Made by a program: the position numbers and the translations under genes. A stretch of 64,000 nucleotides of DNA from Planctomycetota bacterium (GTDB lineage: Bacteria > Planctomycetota > UBA1135): the NCBI GenBank assembly GCA_018671175.1, contig JABHIE010000031.1, forward strand, positions 40,128 to 104,127, read 5' to 3'. The notes beneath the pieces were generated by a model, which saw nothing but the letters and a program-made list of their open reading frames with translations, ran no database searches and was not told the origin of the DNA. Shown in pieces: positions 1-9,888 of the stretch (position 1 is the stretch's first letter; each line of letters opens with the position of its first letter).

Positions 1-1976
1 GCCGGCGCATTTTCTTTGAAGTATTCACGAATGACTTTTTCTTCGTCTGGGGATGGTTTGCTGTCATGCCACATATTGACCGTGCCACCTGAGCGGTCAT
101 ATTGAATGCCGATGACCGGGTCGTCGATGGCCTCTTTGAAAGGCTTAGCAAGAATCGTTTTTTCAAGCTCAGCGATGGCTTGGTCGGCATCGTAAAGGGT
201 TGTGCCTTCGGAAAGACTAAATTTGATCGAGAGTTGACTTCCGCCCATCATCTCGCCGCCTGAGAATGAATTGCCGGCCCGCGCAAAAGCGCCCGACGCC
301 AAAAACAAACCCGCCAAAGTGAAAGCGCGGAAGCGGTGATCTAAACTCCAGCCCACGAGGCGAGTGAAAAAGTTTTGTAACTTACTCAGCAAGCCACCCC
401 CTCGTTTTTCGCGCTCTCGCATGCGGATGGCTAGCTCTTGCATCGAGTCTTCTTTCATCACATTGCGTGAGAAAACAGGCACGATGAAAATGGCCAAAAT
501 CAAAGCACCAATCAAACTGATGCAGAGTGGGATACCCATGGCTGAACTGACCAAGCGCGTGTTGCGCTCTTCCGACATGAAAATGAGCGGAAGGAAAACC
601 ACAACCGTGGTCAAAGTCGCAGTGGTTACCGCAAGCATGACTTCAGACGGCCCTTTTGTGCAGGCGTCTTCGAGTGATTCTTTACGCATCAAACGAGTGA
701 AAATCGATTCGACAATCACGACCGCATTGTCGACGAGCATCCCGATGGCGATGGCAATGCCGGTCATGGTGAAGAGGTTGAAACTCTCGCCGCTTGCCCA
801 AATCCAAGTAAGCGTAACCAAAACGGAAAAGGGAATGGAAACCGAAATCAATAAAGTCAGGCCGACACGCCGCAGGAATGCAAACAAGACCAAACTGGCG
901 ATTAAACCACCCAGTGCAGCATCTCTGACAAGATTCGTCAAAATCTCGCGGATGTTGTCGCCTTCGTTCCAGAAAATGGAATATTCAAAACGACCCAATT
1001 GCGCATCATTGGCAAATTCATTTTCAACGACTTCTTGAATGCGCTTGCAAACTTCAAAAGTATTCGCTGAAGTTTCTTTGCTGATTGCGACGCCTAAGGT
1101 GTAGTCGCCGTCAACGCGAAAGAAATGCTCAGGAGCCGATCGCACTTTGGCTACGCGCCCAATATCTTTGAGCTTTAGCCCTGGCCGCACGACAAAGTTT
1201 TCGATTTCTTCGAGTGACTCAAACCGCGCGTCCATGCGAATCAGGAAGCGAGAGCCGGCGGCGTCAAGGTCGCCTAAGGGTGAGGCGATGTTGTCGGCTT
1301 GCAGTTGCCGAACCAAAGCGCCAATATCAACGCGGTTGGCGGCAACGCGATCTTCGTCAAGCAAAATACGCACCGACGATGGCGGGATGCCATTGACCCG
1401 TGCAGAGGCCACGCCTTCAATGGCCTCGATGCGCGGCTGCAAAACTTCGGCCAAGATCTCTTGGGATCTTTCGCGGTCGGTAACGGGGTAGCGTACGCCC
1501 ATCCACATGATGGGCATGTCGCCAGAATTCCAGCGGCGAATGGTGATGCGATCAACCTCGCGTGGCAACAATGGCCGCACACGCTCGATGCGATCGCTCA
1601 CTTCGGCATGCGCCTGCTCCATGTCGTAGTTGCCCGGAAAATTCAGGACGACGGTTGCGGAACCAGCGCTTGCAACAGCCAAGATGTCTTGCACCCCGGG
1701 CAGAGTGCGCAATTCATCTTCGAGAGGCAGAATGACCCTCTGCTCAATTTCGCCTGGGTTCGCGCCCACCCAAGGTGCATTTACCGTGACACTGCTTGAG
1801 CCAAACCCCGACGGAATCAGCTCGACCGGGATGCGCCCCGCGGCGATTAAGCTCATGCCGGCGAGGGCTAGGCAGGCCATCAAGACCGCAATCGGCCGAC
1901 GCACCAAACCCTGGAAGAACCGTTGCAGAGTGGGGTTGCCTAGATCTCGTTGGTCGTCAGGGTGAGGCTCAGGCAT
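1..1976 (-). CDS. RND efflux permease, second of the operon (3' end cut by window)
   Basis: This is an inner-membrane proton-driven exporter subunit of the AcrB/HAE1-like RND superfamily. About 658 residues are visible, reading from an ATG at 1976; the C-terminal part lies beyond base 1. Visible are the N-terminal membrane segment (RRPIAVLMACLALAG), the first porter domain, and the TM2-TM6 block with the signature GIAIAIGMLVDNAIVVIES, whose Asp and Glu belong to the proton relay. The start overlaps the stop of the preceding permease by 8 bases, so the two are translationally coupled. Two consecutive permeases behind one adaptor recall MdtB/MdtC, which form mixed trimers; a mixed trimer here is inference. 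The substrate cannot be told from sequence. No outer-membrane channel gene is visible on this side. Confidence 0.93.
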   Translation of the reverse strand, partial: MPEPHPDDQRDLGNPTLQRFFQGLVRRPIAVLMACLALAGMSLIAAGRIPVELIPSGFGSSSVTVNAPWVGANPGEIEQRVILPLEDELRTLPGVQDILAVASAGSATVVLNFPGNYDMEQAHAEVSDRIERVRPLLPREVDRITIRRWNSGDMPIMWMGVRYPVTDRERSQEILAEVLQPRIEAIEGVASARVNGIPPSSVRILLDEDRVAANRVDIGALVRQLQADNIASPLGDLDAAGSRFLIRMDARFESLEEIENFVVRPGLKLKDIGRVAKVRSAPEHFFRVDGDYTLGVAISKETSANTFEVCKRIQEVVENEFANDAQLGRFEYSIFWNEGDNIREILTNLVRDAALGGLIASLVLFAFLRRVGLTLLISVSIPFSVLVTLTWIWASGESFNLFTMTGIAIAIGMLVDNAVVIVESIFTRLMRKESLEDACTKGPSEVMLAVTTATLTTVVVFLPLIFMSEERNTRLVSSAMGIPLCISLIGALILAIFIVPVFSRNVMKEDSMQELAIRMREREKRGGGLLSKLQNFFTRLVGWSLDHRFRAFTLAGLFLASGAFARAGNSFSGGEMMGGSQLSIKFSLSEGTTLYDADQAIAELEKTILAKPFKEAIDDPVIGIQYDRSGGTVNMWHDSKPSPDEEKVIREYFKENAP

Positions 1977-4900
1977 TGTGAGTCTTCGAAGTGAACTGAG
2001 CCAACAAGCGGTAACCCGCTGGGATGACCACAAGAGTCAAGAGAGTCGATGCAACCAAACCGCAAATCACCACCAACGCCATGGGCGCGCGAAGCTCGGT
2101 GCCTTCGGCAGCACCTGCAATAGCCAGCCAACCCGTGAGAGGAAGCATGCCCAATACCGTAGTCGTCGTGGTCATCAAAATCGGCCGCAACCGCGTTTTG
2201 CCACCTTGAATGATGGCTTCGTTGAGCTCCATGCCCTCGTCTCGGTTTCGATTGATGCGATCGACTAGCACAATGGCATTATTGACCACAATGCCCGCAA
2301 GAATCACAGCACCAAGTAAAGCCACAATAGAGAGCGGAGTACCGGTCAAGGAAAGACCGAAAACGGCACCAATGCCGGCGAGAGGGACGGAGAATAAAAT
2401 CAACAAGGGCTGGAGCAAACTCTCGAATTGCGCGGCCATTACCGCGTAAACCAAAAAGATAGCCAGCAAGAGTGCAAAGTTTAGAGAGCCGAGGGCTTCG
2501 TCCATTTCTTTTTTCTGCCCACTGACATCAAAGCGCACGCCTGGAAGTTTGGGCATCTCTTCGAGGGCCGCGATAACCGCTTCGGAAGTCGCTCCGAGGT
2601 CAAACCCTGCAATCGAAGCCGATAAGACGGCTGCACGGCGATTGTCAACATGGCGGATTTCGCTTGGGCCATCGGCAATCGTAAATGTAGCAATCGCACC
2701 CAACGGCAACGGCTTGTCAGCCTCAGGGTTGACGGGTAATTCACGAAGTTGCTCGACATGCTTGAGCTGAGACAAGTCGGCTCGCACGCGAATGTCAATG
2801 CGTTCATCCAAGCCCGGGAAGGTGGATGCCGCCTCGCCTTCAACGGCCAAGCGCAAACGACTGGCCACGGAGCCAACCGTTAAATTGTGGCGTGCTAGTT
2901 TTTCACGGTCGAGCGTGATGCGCACTTCAGGGTTGCCGCGCCGCAATGAAGAGCGGAGGTCGGTAATGCCCGGAACCTCTCGCAATGCATTTGCAGCCTT
3001 GGCCGTCGCTTCGCCCAGAAGGGAGAGGTCGTCTGCAAACACTTCAATTTCAAGGGGTGCATTGAGGGCGAGCAGCGTTGGTCGCCGAATGTAATAGCGC
3101 GCCAAAGCTGGTTCTCGCTCAAGGATATGGCGAAGCTCGGTTTCCACTCGCATTTCGGTTGCGCGGGCATCACCGTCTTGCTCGGTACGCACAGTTAAGC
3201 TCGCGCGGTGTGGGCCGGTTTCTTCGGAGGAAATTGATTCAGCATCTGCACCTGAAAGAACAGCTGTTTCGGCAACACCTTGAATCTGCGCCGTCAAGAG
3301 AGTTAGCTCACGCGAAATGCGGTCAGTCTCGCTAAGGGGGTAGCCCGCCGGGAAGAAAAGCTCGGCCGTCAATTCGCCCTGTTTGACCTCAGGGAGCAAT
3401 TCGCGACCAAGAGAACCCGCGCTATTCCATGCCATCGCGGCGAAGATGGCTGCAATCAATAGAACAGCTGCTGGGGCTTGCAAGGCACGGCGCAATAAAT
3501 GGGGGTAGGCGCGCTCAAGCCCAGTTTGAATGCCGCTAACCGCTTTTGATGGAAGCCAAGCAAGCATTTGGAAAACGATGAGGGCTAGACCCGCAAGCCC
3601 TGAAAGGAGAACCAAAACCAAGGAAAGTAAATCGGCTAAAACAGCTCCGAGAAAGCGAAGAATCGGCTCGCCTAAGACCCACATCAAGGGTAGCGCAAGC
3701 AGAATGCCAGCAATAAGCCAACCCGCAGCGGCTTGTTCGGTTGCGGCGGAAACCATGGCGCCCATGCCGCTGCGCCCGCCGCCGCCTGGCATTTTGCCGG
3801 CGTTTTCTGCAAGGCTAGCCGCCAATAAAGCTGCGCGATGCGCAAAGCACCACCCTGCGCCGCCACTTAAAGCTAGGGCCAGCCAAACGCTCTTTTTGCG
3901 TAGCGCTTGAATTGGAACCAAAAGCAACTCGAGGAAGAGAGCCGCTCGACTTTGCTTGCCAGGACCGGCAGCAGAACGATTCAGGAAAGCGCGGAGTCTA
4001 GGCAACAGGCCTTGCGAGAGATCGGCAAGCTGCTTACGCTTGGGTGTGGGTTGCGATTGGGGGCTCAAATCGACTCGCGCAGCCAAGCCAGGCAAGAAGA
4101 AAAGAGCAACAGCCAAAGAAAGCGAAAGAGACGCAACAACCGTCAAGGCTTGGTCGCCGAAAGTTTGGCCTGCGACGCCTTCGACAAAAATGATTGGAGC
4201 AAAAACAGCAACCGTCGTTAAAGTCGATGCCGTCACGGCAGAGCCGACTTCTTGGACACCACGCACAGCAGCAACTTTGGGAGAATCGCCCATTTCACGA
4301 CGCCTCGCAATGGATTCAAGTACCACAATCGTGTTGTCGACCAACATCCCGATACCGAGCGCGAGCCCACCTAGAGACATGATGTTCATGGTGATGCCGC
4401 TTGAGTACATCGCGCCAAATGTTGCGATGACGGAAACGGGGACAGCGAGCCCAATGAGCATCGTTGCTGAAAAGCGCCTCAAGAAAAAGTAGCACACCAA
4501 AATGGCCATCAGGCCGCCAAGGATGGCTGCCGACTTGACCTCGTCGATGGCCTCTTTGACGAAGCGTGACTGGTCGCTCAAAAGGGTAAGCGTAATCCCG
4601 GAGGGGAGGGAGTCTTTTACACTTTTACGCGTGCGAAAACTTGGCCCATTAGTCTCGCCACGCCGTTTCTTTTTTCCGCCGCCTGAAACGGTTGTCGCTT
4701 CCTCACCGAATAAACGCTCGCGAACGAGCTCAGAAACTTCAACGAGATTGGCGCCCGCCTCACGGAAAATGTCAATCTCAACGGCCTCGGCACCAGCGAC
4801 TCTCAGAATGACATCGCGGTCTTTATGGAAGCGCTGCACCTTGGCGACTTCGTGCAATTTAATCGCAACACCGCCCCGCGTAACGAGAGGCAATTCGGAA

Positions 4901-5631
4901 ATCTCATCAATCGTGCGAAACTCATTTAAGGTGCGGACGACATATTCCACGGAACCTTCTTCGAGAGTGCCGCCTGGGACATTGAGATTTTCTTCGGCTA
5001 GGCGCGCTTTGACCAACTCAGGAGTCAGTTTTAAATTCGCCATTCGATGCGTGTCGAGCATCACGACGATTTCTTCTTCGAGGCCACCCCTAACGCGGAC
5101 GGCAGCCACACCGGCGATGCTCTCTAATTCGCGTTCGACTTTTCGTTCGGCCAAGTCACGCAATCGTGTCAGGTTGGTGTCGCCCGAAATCGCAATGCGC
5201 AAAATGGGGTCAAGGCCGGGGTCGTATCGAAGGATGAGCGGCTTTTCCGCACCCTGCGGCAAGAAAACTCGGTCGAGTCGCTCACGCACATCTTGCACCA
5301 AGAATGGCAGATTAGAACCCCACTCAAACTCAAGTTGAATTTCGCTTAACTCTGCGCGTGAACTAGAGCGCATGGAAACAACGGAACCAACGGTTGAAAG
5401 CACATCTTCGAGTCGTTCGGTGACTCGTTCTTCGACATCAGAGGGTGCCGCGCCAGGGTAAGCCGTGCGGACCGTCAAGGATGGGTAATCCATGGCAGGC
5501 AGCAAATCGACAGGCAGTTTGCCTAGAGAGACCACGCCAAAAACGACGGCGGCCAAAACGAGCATCAACATGCCCACGGGCCTGCGGACCCCATAACTCA
5601 GGATGCCGCGTTGGATGTCGGAGTCGCTCAT
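1969..5631 (-). CDS. RND efflux permease with a large extra membrane insert
   Basis: 1220-residue AcrB/HAE1-type permease, against about 1030-1050 for the family. The N-terminal membrane helix and porter domains (PAMDYPSLTVRTAYPGAAPS) are normal, as is the proton-relay helix LALGIGMLVDNTIVVLES. The C-terminal half carries the second relay region (GIVVNNAIVLVDRINRNRDEG). Between the TM6 end (about residue 520) and the TM7 region (about 705) lies an extra block of roughly 170 residues, at about 3516-4071, with several long hydrophobic stretches (for example LLSLVLVLLSGLAGLALIVF) and a Gly/Met-rich loop. Ordinary RND pumps have only a short linker there. The ATG overlaps the adaptor stop as ATGA. 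It should work with the adaptor upstream and the permease downstream. Confidence 0.93.
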   Translation of the reverse strand: MSDSDIQRGILSYGVRRPVGMLMLVLAAVVFGVVSLGKLPVDLLPAMDYPSLTVRTAYPGAAPSDVEERVTERLEDVLSTVGSVVSMRSSSRAELSEIQLEFEWGSNLPFLVQDVRERLDRVFLPQGAEKPLILRYDPGLDPILRIAISGDTNLTRLRDLAERKVERELESIAGVAAVRVRGGLEEEIVVMLDTHRMANLKLTPELVKARLAEENLNVPGGTLEEGSVEYVVRTLNEFRTIDEISELPLVTRGGVAIKLHEVAKVQRFHKDRDVILRVAGAEAVEIDIFREAGANLVEVSELVRERLFGEEATTVSGGGKKKRRGETNGPSFRTRKSVKDSLPSGITLTLLSDQSRFVKEAIDEVKSAAILGGLMAILVCYFFLRRFSATMLIGLAVPVSVIATFGAMYSSGITMNIMSLGGLALGIGMLVDNTIVVLESIARRREMGDSPKVAAVRGVQEVGSAVTASTLTTVAVFAPIIFVEGVAGQTFGDQALTVVASLSLSLAVALFFLPGLAARVDLSPQSQPTPKRKQLADLSQGLLPRLRAFLNRSAAGPGKQSRAALFLELLLVPIQALRKKSVWLALALSGGAGWCFAHRAALLAASLAENAGKMPGGGGRSGMGAMVSAATEQAAAGWLIAGILLALPLMWVLGEPILRFLGAVLADLLSLVLVLLSGLAGLALIVFQMLAWLPSKAVSGIQTGLERAYPHLLRRALQAPAAVLLIAAIFAAMAWNSAGSLGRELLPEVKQGELTAELFFPAGYPLSETDRISRELTLLTAQIQGVAETAVLSGADAESISSEETGPHRASLTVRTEQDGDARATEMRVETELRHILEREPALARYYIRRPTLLALNAPLEIEVFADDLSLLGEATAKAANALREVPGITDLRSSLRRGNPEVRITLDREKLARHNLTVGSVASRLRLAVEGEAASTFPGLDERIDIRVRADLSQLKHVEQLRELPVNPEADKPLPLGAIATFTIADGPSEIRHVDNRRAAVLSASIAGFDLGATSEAVIAALEEMPKLPGVRFDVSGQKKEMDEALGSLNFALLLAIFLVYAVMAAQFESLLQPLLILFSVPLAGIGAVFGLSLTGTPLSIVALLGAVILAGIVVNNAIVLVDRINRNRDEGMELNEAIIQGGKTRLRPILMTTTTTVLGMLPLTGWLAIAGAAEGTELRAPMALVVICGLVASTLLTLVVIPAGYRLLAQFTSKTHNA

Positions 5632-6788
5632 GAGCCGATGATTTCGACGGGGGTGCCCTGTTCGAGTCGGTCTGCGCCAATCACCACAACGGTGTCGCCT
5701 AGCTCAAGCCCGGATTCAGGCAGAGCTTCGATTTGATTTGCATTCTCGAAGCCAGGGGCAAGATCAAAACGGACGGCTTTACCGTCAACAATTTTAAAGC
5801 CATACTGGACGCCACCCTCAAAGAGGAGTGCTTTTTTGGGCAAGAGCAAAGCTGAGTCATGTCGCTCAAGCTCGATAGTTAAGGACACCAAAATACCAAC
5901 AGGCAGAATTCCTTGCGCAGGAGTGAGTCGTGCCGTGACTTTTACAGTGCCCGTTTCTGGGTCAACGGTCGGGCTCACGCGCTCAATCACGCCAGGGATG
6001 TCTAGGCCAGGCATGGCTTCCGCTGTGGCGGATAGGGGAAGGCCAGCTTTCAGGAAGGCCAGCTCTCGTTGAGGGCGGTGAATCTCGACGCGAGGGTGTG
6101 CCAAATCAACCACTTGGAAAGCGCGAGTGCTAACGGTCGCCAAGTCGCCAACAGATAAATCGCGCGCGGCTACGGTGCCTGCTATCGGGCTTGTCAAAGT
6201 GCAGCGTTCGAGCTCAAGCTTTGCACGGTCGAGTGCCACCTTGCCCGACTCAAGAGTTGTGCGAGCCGTGAGCCAAGTTTGCTTGCTTGTTTCGAGCTCG
6301 CGCTCACTCAATAAAGAAATGCCGACCGTTTTGCCACTAGCCAATTCTTGATTTCGCTCATAATCTTTGTGAGCGCTCTCAAGGCCTGTTTTGGCTTCTT
6401 CGATGCGAACTTTGGCTTCTTGGTATTCAAGCTGAGCCACAGAGTCGCGCAGTCGAGCCAATGCTTGGCCCATTTGGACGACATCACCTTCTTCGGCCAA
6501 AATCTCTACGACGGTTTCGGCGCGCTCCGGCATGATGTCGACGGAGTCGAGCGAAACCACATTGGCGACAGCCTCAAGGGTGCGCAAGATATCGCCTTGA
6601 GTGACGGCCGCCACGCGCACCAATCGCGTTTCGAGCTCGGGCTCGGTTGGCTCATCGCCAGCGTTGTCTGCTTGCGCTTTGGCGTTGAGATCAACGACGG
6701 TTGCGGAGTCAGAGGAGGAGTCGCTTGGCTTGTCGCTGGTTGAGCAAGCAAGCAAGAAAAGAAGGGGGAGCAAAGATGCGCGAGACAT
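5628..6788 (-). CDS. RND periplasmic adaptor (membrane fusion lipoprotein)
   Basis: 386-residue HlyD/AcrA-family adaptor that would bridge the two RND permeases to an outer-membrane channel. A signal peptide ends in a lipobox (LLAC, Cys15), so the mature protein should be a lipoprotein facing the periplasm. The order is: acidic linker (about 20-50), lipoyl half-motif (VEILAEEGDVVQMGQALARL), a helical hairpin (about 115-190), the second lipoyl half (TLTSPIAGTVAARDLSVGD), and beta-barrel and membrane-proximal domains with the typical TVDPETGTVKVTARL stretch. It is first in the operon and divergent from moeA. A CATAAT-type -10 lies on the minus strand about 30 bases upstream. Confidence 0.92.
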   Translation of the reverse strand: MSRASLLPLLFLLACSTSDKPSDSSSDSATVVDLNAKAQADNAGDEPTEPELETRLVRVAAVTQGDILRTLEAVANVVSLDSVDIMPERAETVVEILAEEGDVVQMGQALARLRDSVAQLEYQEAKVRIEEAKTGLESAHKDYERNQELASGKTVGISLLSERELETSKQTWLTARTTLESGKVALDRAKLELERCTLTSPIAGTVAARDLSVGDLATVSTRAFQVVDLAHPRVEIHRPQRELAFLKAGLPLSATAEAMPGLDIPGVIERVSPTVDPETGTVKVTARLTPAQGILPVGILVSLTIELERHDSALLLPKKALLFEGGVQYGFKIVDGKAVRFDLAPGFENANQIEALPESGLELGDTVVVIGADRLEQGTPVEIIGS

Positions 6789-6833
6789 GACAGGGGTTAC
6801 GAAGGAATCGGGAGAGTATTATGTCTTTTCCTT

Positions 6834-6852
6834 GTGACATTTCCGTGACATT
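6834..6852. promoter_or_regulatory. Tandem GTGACATT repeat in the divergent RND/moeA promoter region
   Basis: The octamer GTGACATT occurs at 6834-6841 and again at 6845-6852, a period of 11 bases, so both copies face the same side of the helix. It lies in the 94-base gap between the divergent adaptor and moeA genes. It may be a binding site for an activator or repressor of the pump operon. No regulator gene is adjacent. Confidence 0.3.
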
Positions 6853-6869
6853 CTTAAGCCACGAAAGCG

Positions 6870-6875
6870 CATTCT
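6870..6875 (+). promoter_or_regulatory. Candidate -10 box of moeA, leaderless spacing
   Basis: CATTCT ends 7 bases before the moeA ATG. The spacing fits the TANNNT-like boxes seen before many first genes in the window, although the hexamer itself is a weak match. No Shine-Dalgarno sequence is visible. Confidence 0.3.
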
Positions 6876-6882
6876 TCCACTC

Positions 6883-8163
6883 ATGTCTGCCGACACCTGC
6901 GACACCCAACACCGGGGCCATTCTTTGCTGCCATTTTCGACTGCGATTCAGCAGCTCGTTGCCGCTGCAAAGCCACTTTCCGCCGACGCGGAAGCCATCC
7001 CTCTTGCCCACGCTTTGGGCAGCGTCTTGGCTGAGCCCATCATGATGACGCGCGCCGAGCCACCAACTCGCCGTTCCGCGATGGATGGCTGGGCCGTTTG
7101 TTCATGCGATGGCAGTAACGATCGCAAAGTTTGTGGTGCGGTTTATGCGGGCACATCCGTGATTCCATCTGTTGGGGCGGGTGAAACGGTTGCTGTCATG
7201 ACGGGTGGTGTGGTGCCAGATGGGGCCGATACGGTCATCCCCGTTGAGCACACCGAGCGCAAGGGCGATGTCGTGAGTTTTTCTCAAGAGCCACAAGCGG
7301 GCCGTCATGTGCGTCAGCTCGGCGAAATGGGCGATGCCGGGCGCGTGCTGCTCGAAGCGGGCCGTGTTTTATCCTCTGCTGATTTGTCTGCCGCCGCCGG
7401 ATGCGGCGCCGACCCCGTTTTTGTCGCCGCCCGCCCACGCGTCATTGTCATGTCAACTGGCGACGAGGTCGTGCCGTGGGCAACTGAGCCTGAGCCGCAT
7501 CAAGTCCGTGATTCCAATCGACTCGGCTCGATCGCTCAACTCATCGCCGCAGGCGCAGATGTCATTGACCACTTGCATGTTCCAGACGACCCTGAAGCGT
7601 TGCGTGCGGCCGTTGAGTCAGCTCTTGGGCGTGCTGATTTACTTGTCACGATTGGCGGGGTCAGCATGGGCGACAAAGATCACTTGCCTTCGACTTTTGA
7701 GGCTTGCGGTGTGGCCAAACTTTTTCACGGTGTGAGCGTTCAGCCAGGCAAGCCAGTTTGGGCGGGGCACCTTGGAGAGAAGTTTGTCTTGGGGCTTCCG
7801 GGCAACCCGGTGTCTTCTTTTGTCATGCTTGAAACTCTTGCTGTGCCACTTCTGCAACGCATGATGGGCGGGCAGGCTCAGATGCGACCGTATCAGGCCG
7901 GCATTCTTGGCGCACCGGCGCGTGCCAAAAAACGAGAGCGTTTTTTACCCGCCGATTTAAAGATCAATTCTCTGGGGCAGTTGGTTATCACGCCGCGCCC
8001 CGAGCAGGGGTCGGGCGATTGGACATCTCTTGCAGGCGCAGATGCTCTTTTGCATGTCTCGGCTGGCTTGACTCTTGCGGCTGGCGAGATGGCCGAGTGC
8101 TTGACGATTAGCGGTGCGACTCACTTAGGAGTGTCAGGCGAGGTTCCAAACGAATCGGTATGA
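6883..8163 (+). CDS. moeA: Molybdopterin molybdenumtransferase MoeA
   Basis: 426 residues, the usual MoeA length. MoeA inserts molybdate into adenylylated molybdopterin, the last step of molybdenum-cofactor synthesis, in the cytoplasm. Conserved blocks are RRSAMDGWAV near residue 70, MTGGVVPDGADTVIPVEHTE, the MoCF-binding region with STGDEVV and GGVSMGDKDHL (Asp and nearby residues contact the pterin), and GLPGNPVSSFVM. The C-terminal domain IV follows. The gene overlaps lnt by ATGA, so the two share a transcript. No molybdoenzyme or other moa/mob gene is in the window. Confidence 0.95.
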   Translation: MSADTCDTQHRGHSLLPFSTAIQQLVAAAKPLSADAEAIPLAHALGSVLAEPIMMTRAEPPTRRSAMDGWAVCSCDGSNDRKVCGAVYAGTSVIPSVGAGETVAVMTGGVVPDGADTVIPVEHTERKGDVVSFSQEPQAGRHVRQLGEMGDAGRVLLEAGRVLSSADLSAAAGCGADPVFVAARPRVIVMSTGDEVVPWATEPEPHQVRDSNRLGSIAQLIAAGADVIDHLHVPDDPEALRAAVESALGRADLLVTIGGVSMGDKDHLPSTFEACGVAKLFHGVSVQPGKPVWAGHLGEKFVLGLPGNPVSSFVMLETLAVPLLQRMMGGQAQMRPYQAGILGAPARAKKRERFLPADLKINSLGQLVITPRPEQGSGDWTSLAGADALLHVSAGLTLAAGEMAECLTISGATHLGVSGEVPNESV

Positions 8164-9764
8164 GTTTGCTTCTCGTACTCCTAGCCGCCGTTTTGCGCGC
8201 AGTTGCTTTGCCGGGTTGGCTTTGGGGCGGTTTAGTCCTGCCGGCGATTCTTTTTCGCATCCTTTACTGGGAGCGGGGGGGCAATAAAAAAGGCGATTAT
8301 CTAGGCGGTGTCGTTTTTTGGTCGCTCGCCTTTTCTTTCCTTGGCAACATTCACCCTCTGATGCCAATCCCCGTCGGGCTCATCATGGGTTGGTTCTGGG
8401 TCGCTGGCGGAGTGCTTTTCCGTCGCCTTCGCCCATGGATGCCCGCCGGTCTGGCCGGCCCCGGTGCTTTACTCATCATGGCTTGGGCGCATCAGTGGTT
8501 TCCTATGGGTGGCTCACCGTGGGCATCTTATGCCTTGGGCTTGGCTGATGTGCCGGCCGTCCTCTCGATGGGCTCCATTGTGGGTGAGCTTGGCGCCTCT
8601 GCGGTTTTGGTCTTTGGAGCGGGCTGCCTTTTCACTTTGTCGACCCGTGGCCCACGCCTGGCCCTTTTGCCTTTTATCGTGACGTTGGCTTTGATTTTGC
8701 CTCAGACCTTTATCACTTGGGCACGCAAGCCAGCACCCCCAGATCTGCAATGCCTCGGGATTCAGGCCAATATTGGCCTCAACGAAAAGCACGAACCCGA
8801 ATTGGCCGGTGAGATTTACAAGCGCCACCTTGAGCTAACTCATGCAGGGCTTCAAGACGGTCCCGACCCCGATGTCGTGATCTGGGCCGAAACGATGTGG
8901 CCTTTTCCCGCCCTACCTAATGAGGCCGTCGGAGAGATGCGCCGCCCTTGGCCAAATCAGCCCACGGAAGTCGTCCCGGCCCGCGAGTTACTTGACTTGC
9001 AGCAGATGGCGGTTGCTCAGGTGATGAGCCCCGCGCCGCCAAGCACGACCTTCTTGATTGGTTCTCATTTTTATCAAGCCGTTCAGCCTAATGCTCCGGC
9101 TGAGGTGATGAGCGAGCGCACATCTGAGGTTCTTCTTTTCTCTCAATCCGGCACGATCCTGAGCCAAATGAGTAAGAGCGAATTGGTGCCGTTCGGTGAG
9201 CGGTTGCCGCTTAAAGGGGCATTTCCAGGCTCTGAGAGTGTGGCCATGGGCGTTTTTGCTGCGTCAGGTTTATTGCCGAATTTTACTTTTACTGATCGGC
9301 GCGGGCCATTGACGATTCCTCTGGCTGAGGGGCCGCCAGCAAAAATCGGTGTCGCCGTATGCTGGGAAAATGTATTCCCCGGCGTTTTTCGCCAACAGGC
9401 TCTTGACGGTGCAGAAGCCTTTGTCGTGCTTTCGAATGAAGCCTGGTACGGCACAAGCGCTGAGTTTGATCAGATGCTGGCCGCGACGCAATGGCGTGCT
9501 GCCGAAACACAGCGGTATATCCTGCGTGTGACAAATACAGGTGTCTCGGCGTTGATTCATGCGGGTGGCGCGCATGTGCGCACCTTGCCGCATAACACGC
9601 CTCGGGCTTGGCCAATTCGCCTGCCACGAGTAGATTCTGCTCGAACAACTCCCTACTTAAGAGGGGCTTGGGCCTTTTTCCCAGGCTTGTCTCTGCTCCT
9701 TTTGCTTCTCGCTCTTTTGCCCAAGCGCAAATTTGATGCCCAAGAAGGCGTCCCCTTTGCTTGA
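8160..9764 (+). CDS. lnt: Apolipoprotein N-acyltransferase
   Basis: 534-residue polytopic inner-membrane enzyme that adds the third acyl chain to the N-terminal Cys of lipoproteins. The N-terminal 180 residues hold several membrane helices, followed by a periplasmic nitrilase-like domain and one C-terminal helix (WAFFPGLSLLLLLLALLP). The catalytic triad can be read as Glu in VIWAETMWP, Lys in MSKSELVPFGE and Cys401 in VAVCWENVFPG. Trp replaces the common Tyr after the catalytic Cys. The start overlaps moeA by 4 bases. The RND adaptor upstream has a lipobox, so a substrate is present in this window. Confidence 0.93.
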   Translation: MSLLLVLLAAVLRAVALPGWLWGGLVLPAILFRILYWERGGNKKGDYLGGVVFWSLAFSFLGNIHPLMPIPVGLIMGWFWVAGGVLFRRLRPWMPAGLAGPGALLIMAWAHQWFPMGGSPWASYALGLADVPAVLSMGSIVGELGASAVLVFGAGCLFTLSTRGPRLALLPFIVTLALILPQTFITWARKPAPPDLQCLGIQANIGLNEKHEPELAGEIYKRHLELTHAGLQDGPDPDVVIWAETMWPFPALPNEAVGEMRRPWPNQPTEVVPARELLDLQQMAVAQVMSPAPPSTTFLIGSHFYQAVQPNAPAEVMSERTSEVLLFSQSGTILSQMSKSELVPFGERLPLKGAFPGSESVAMGVFAASGLLPNFTFTDRRGPLTIPLAEGPPAKIGVAVCWENVFPGVFRQQALDGAEAFVVLSNEAWYGTSAEFDQMLAATQWRAAETQRYILRVTNTGVSALIHAGGAHVRTLPHNTPRAWPIRLPRVDSARTTPYLRGAWAFFPGLSLLLLLLALLPKRKFDAQEGVPFA

Positions 9765-9888
9765 CCACTCTCGTCGGGAGGGCTACAGTTTTTTTCAACT
9801 CATTTGGAAACCGCCCTCTGCGGCAGTCCTACACTGTGTCACCGCGCTTTTGCGGCCCTCCTTTGTCCTCAACCTGCTCCCATTAAAC

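Noticed and set aside
364..1038. 224-codon plus-strand frame
   Set aside because: It is antisense to the second RND permease, whose minus-strand translation has clear family motifs across the same bases.
4502..5338. 278-codon plus-strand frame
   Set aside because: It mirrors the first RND permease; its composition (Ser/Arg-rich) is typical of an antisense shadow.
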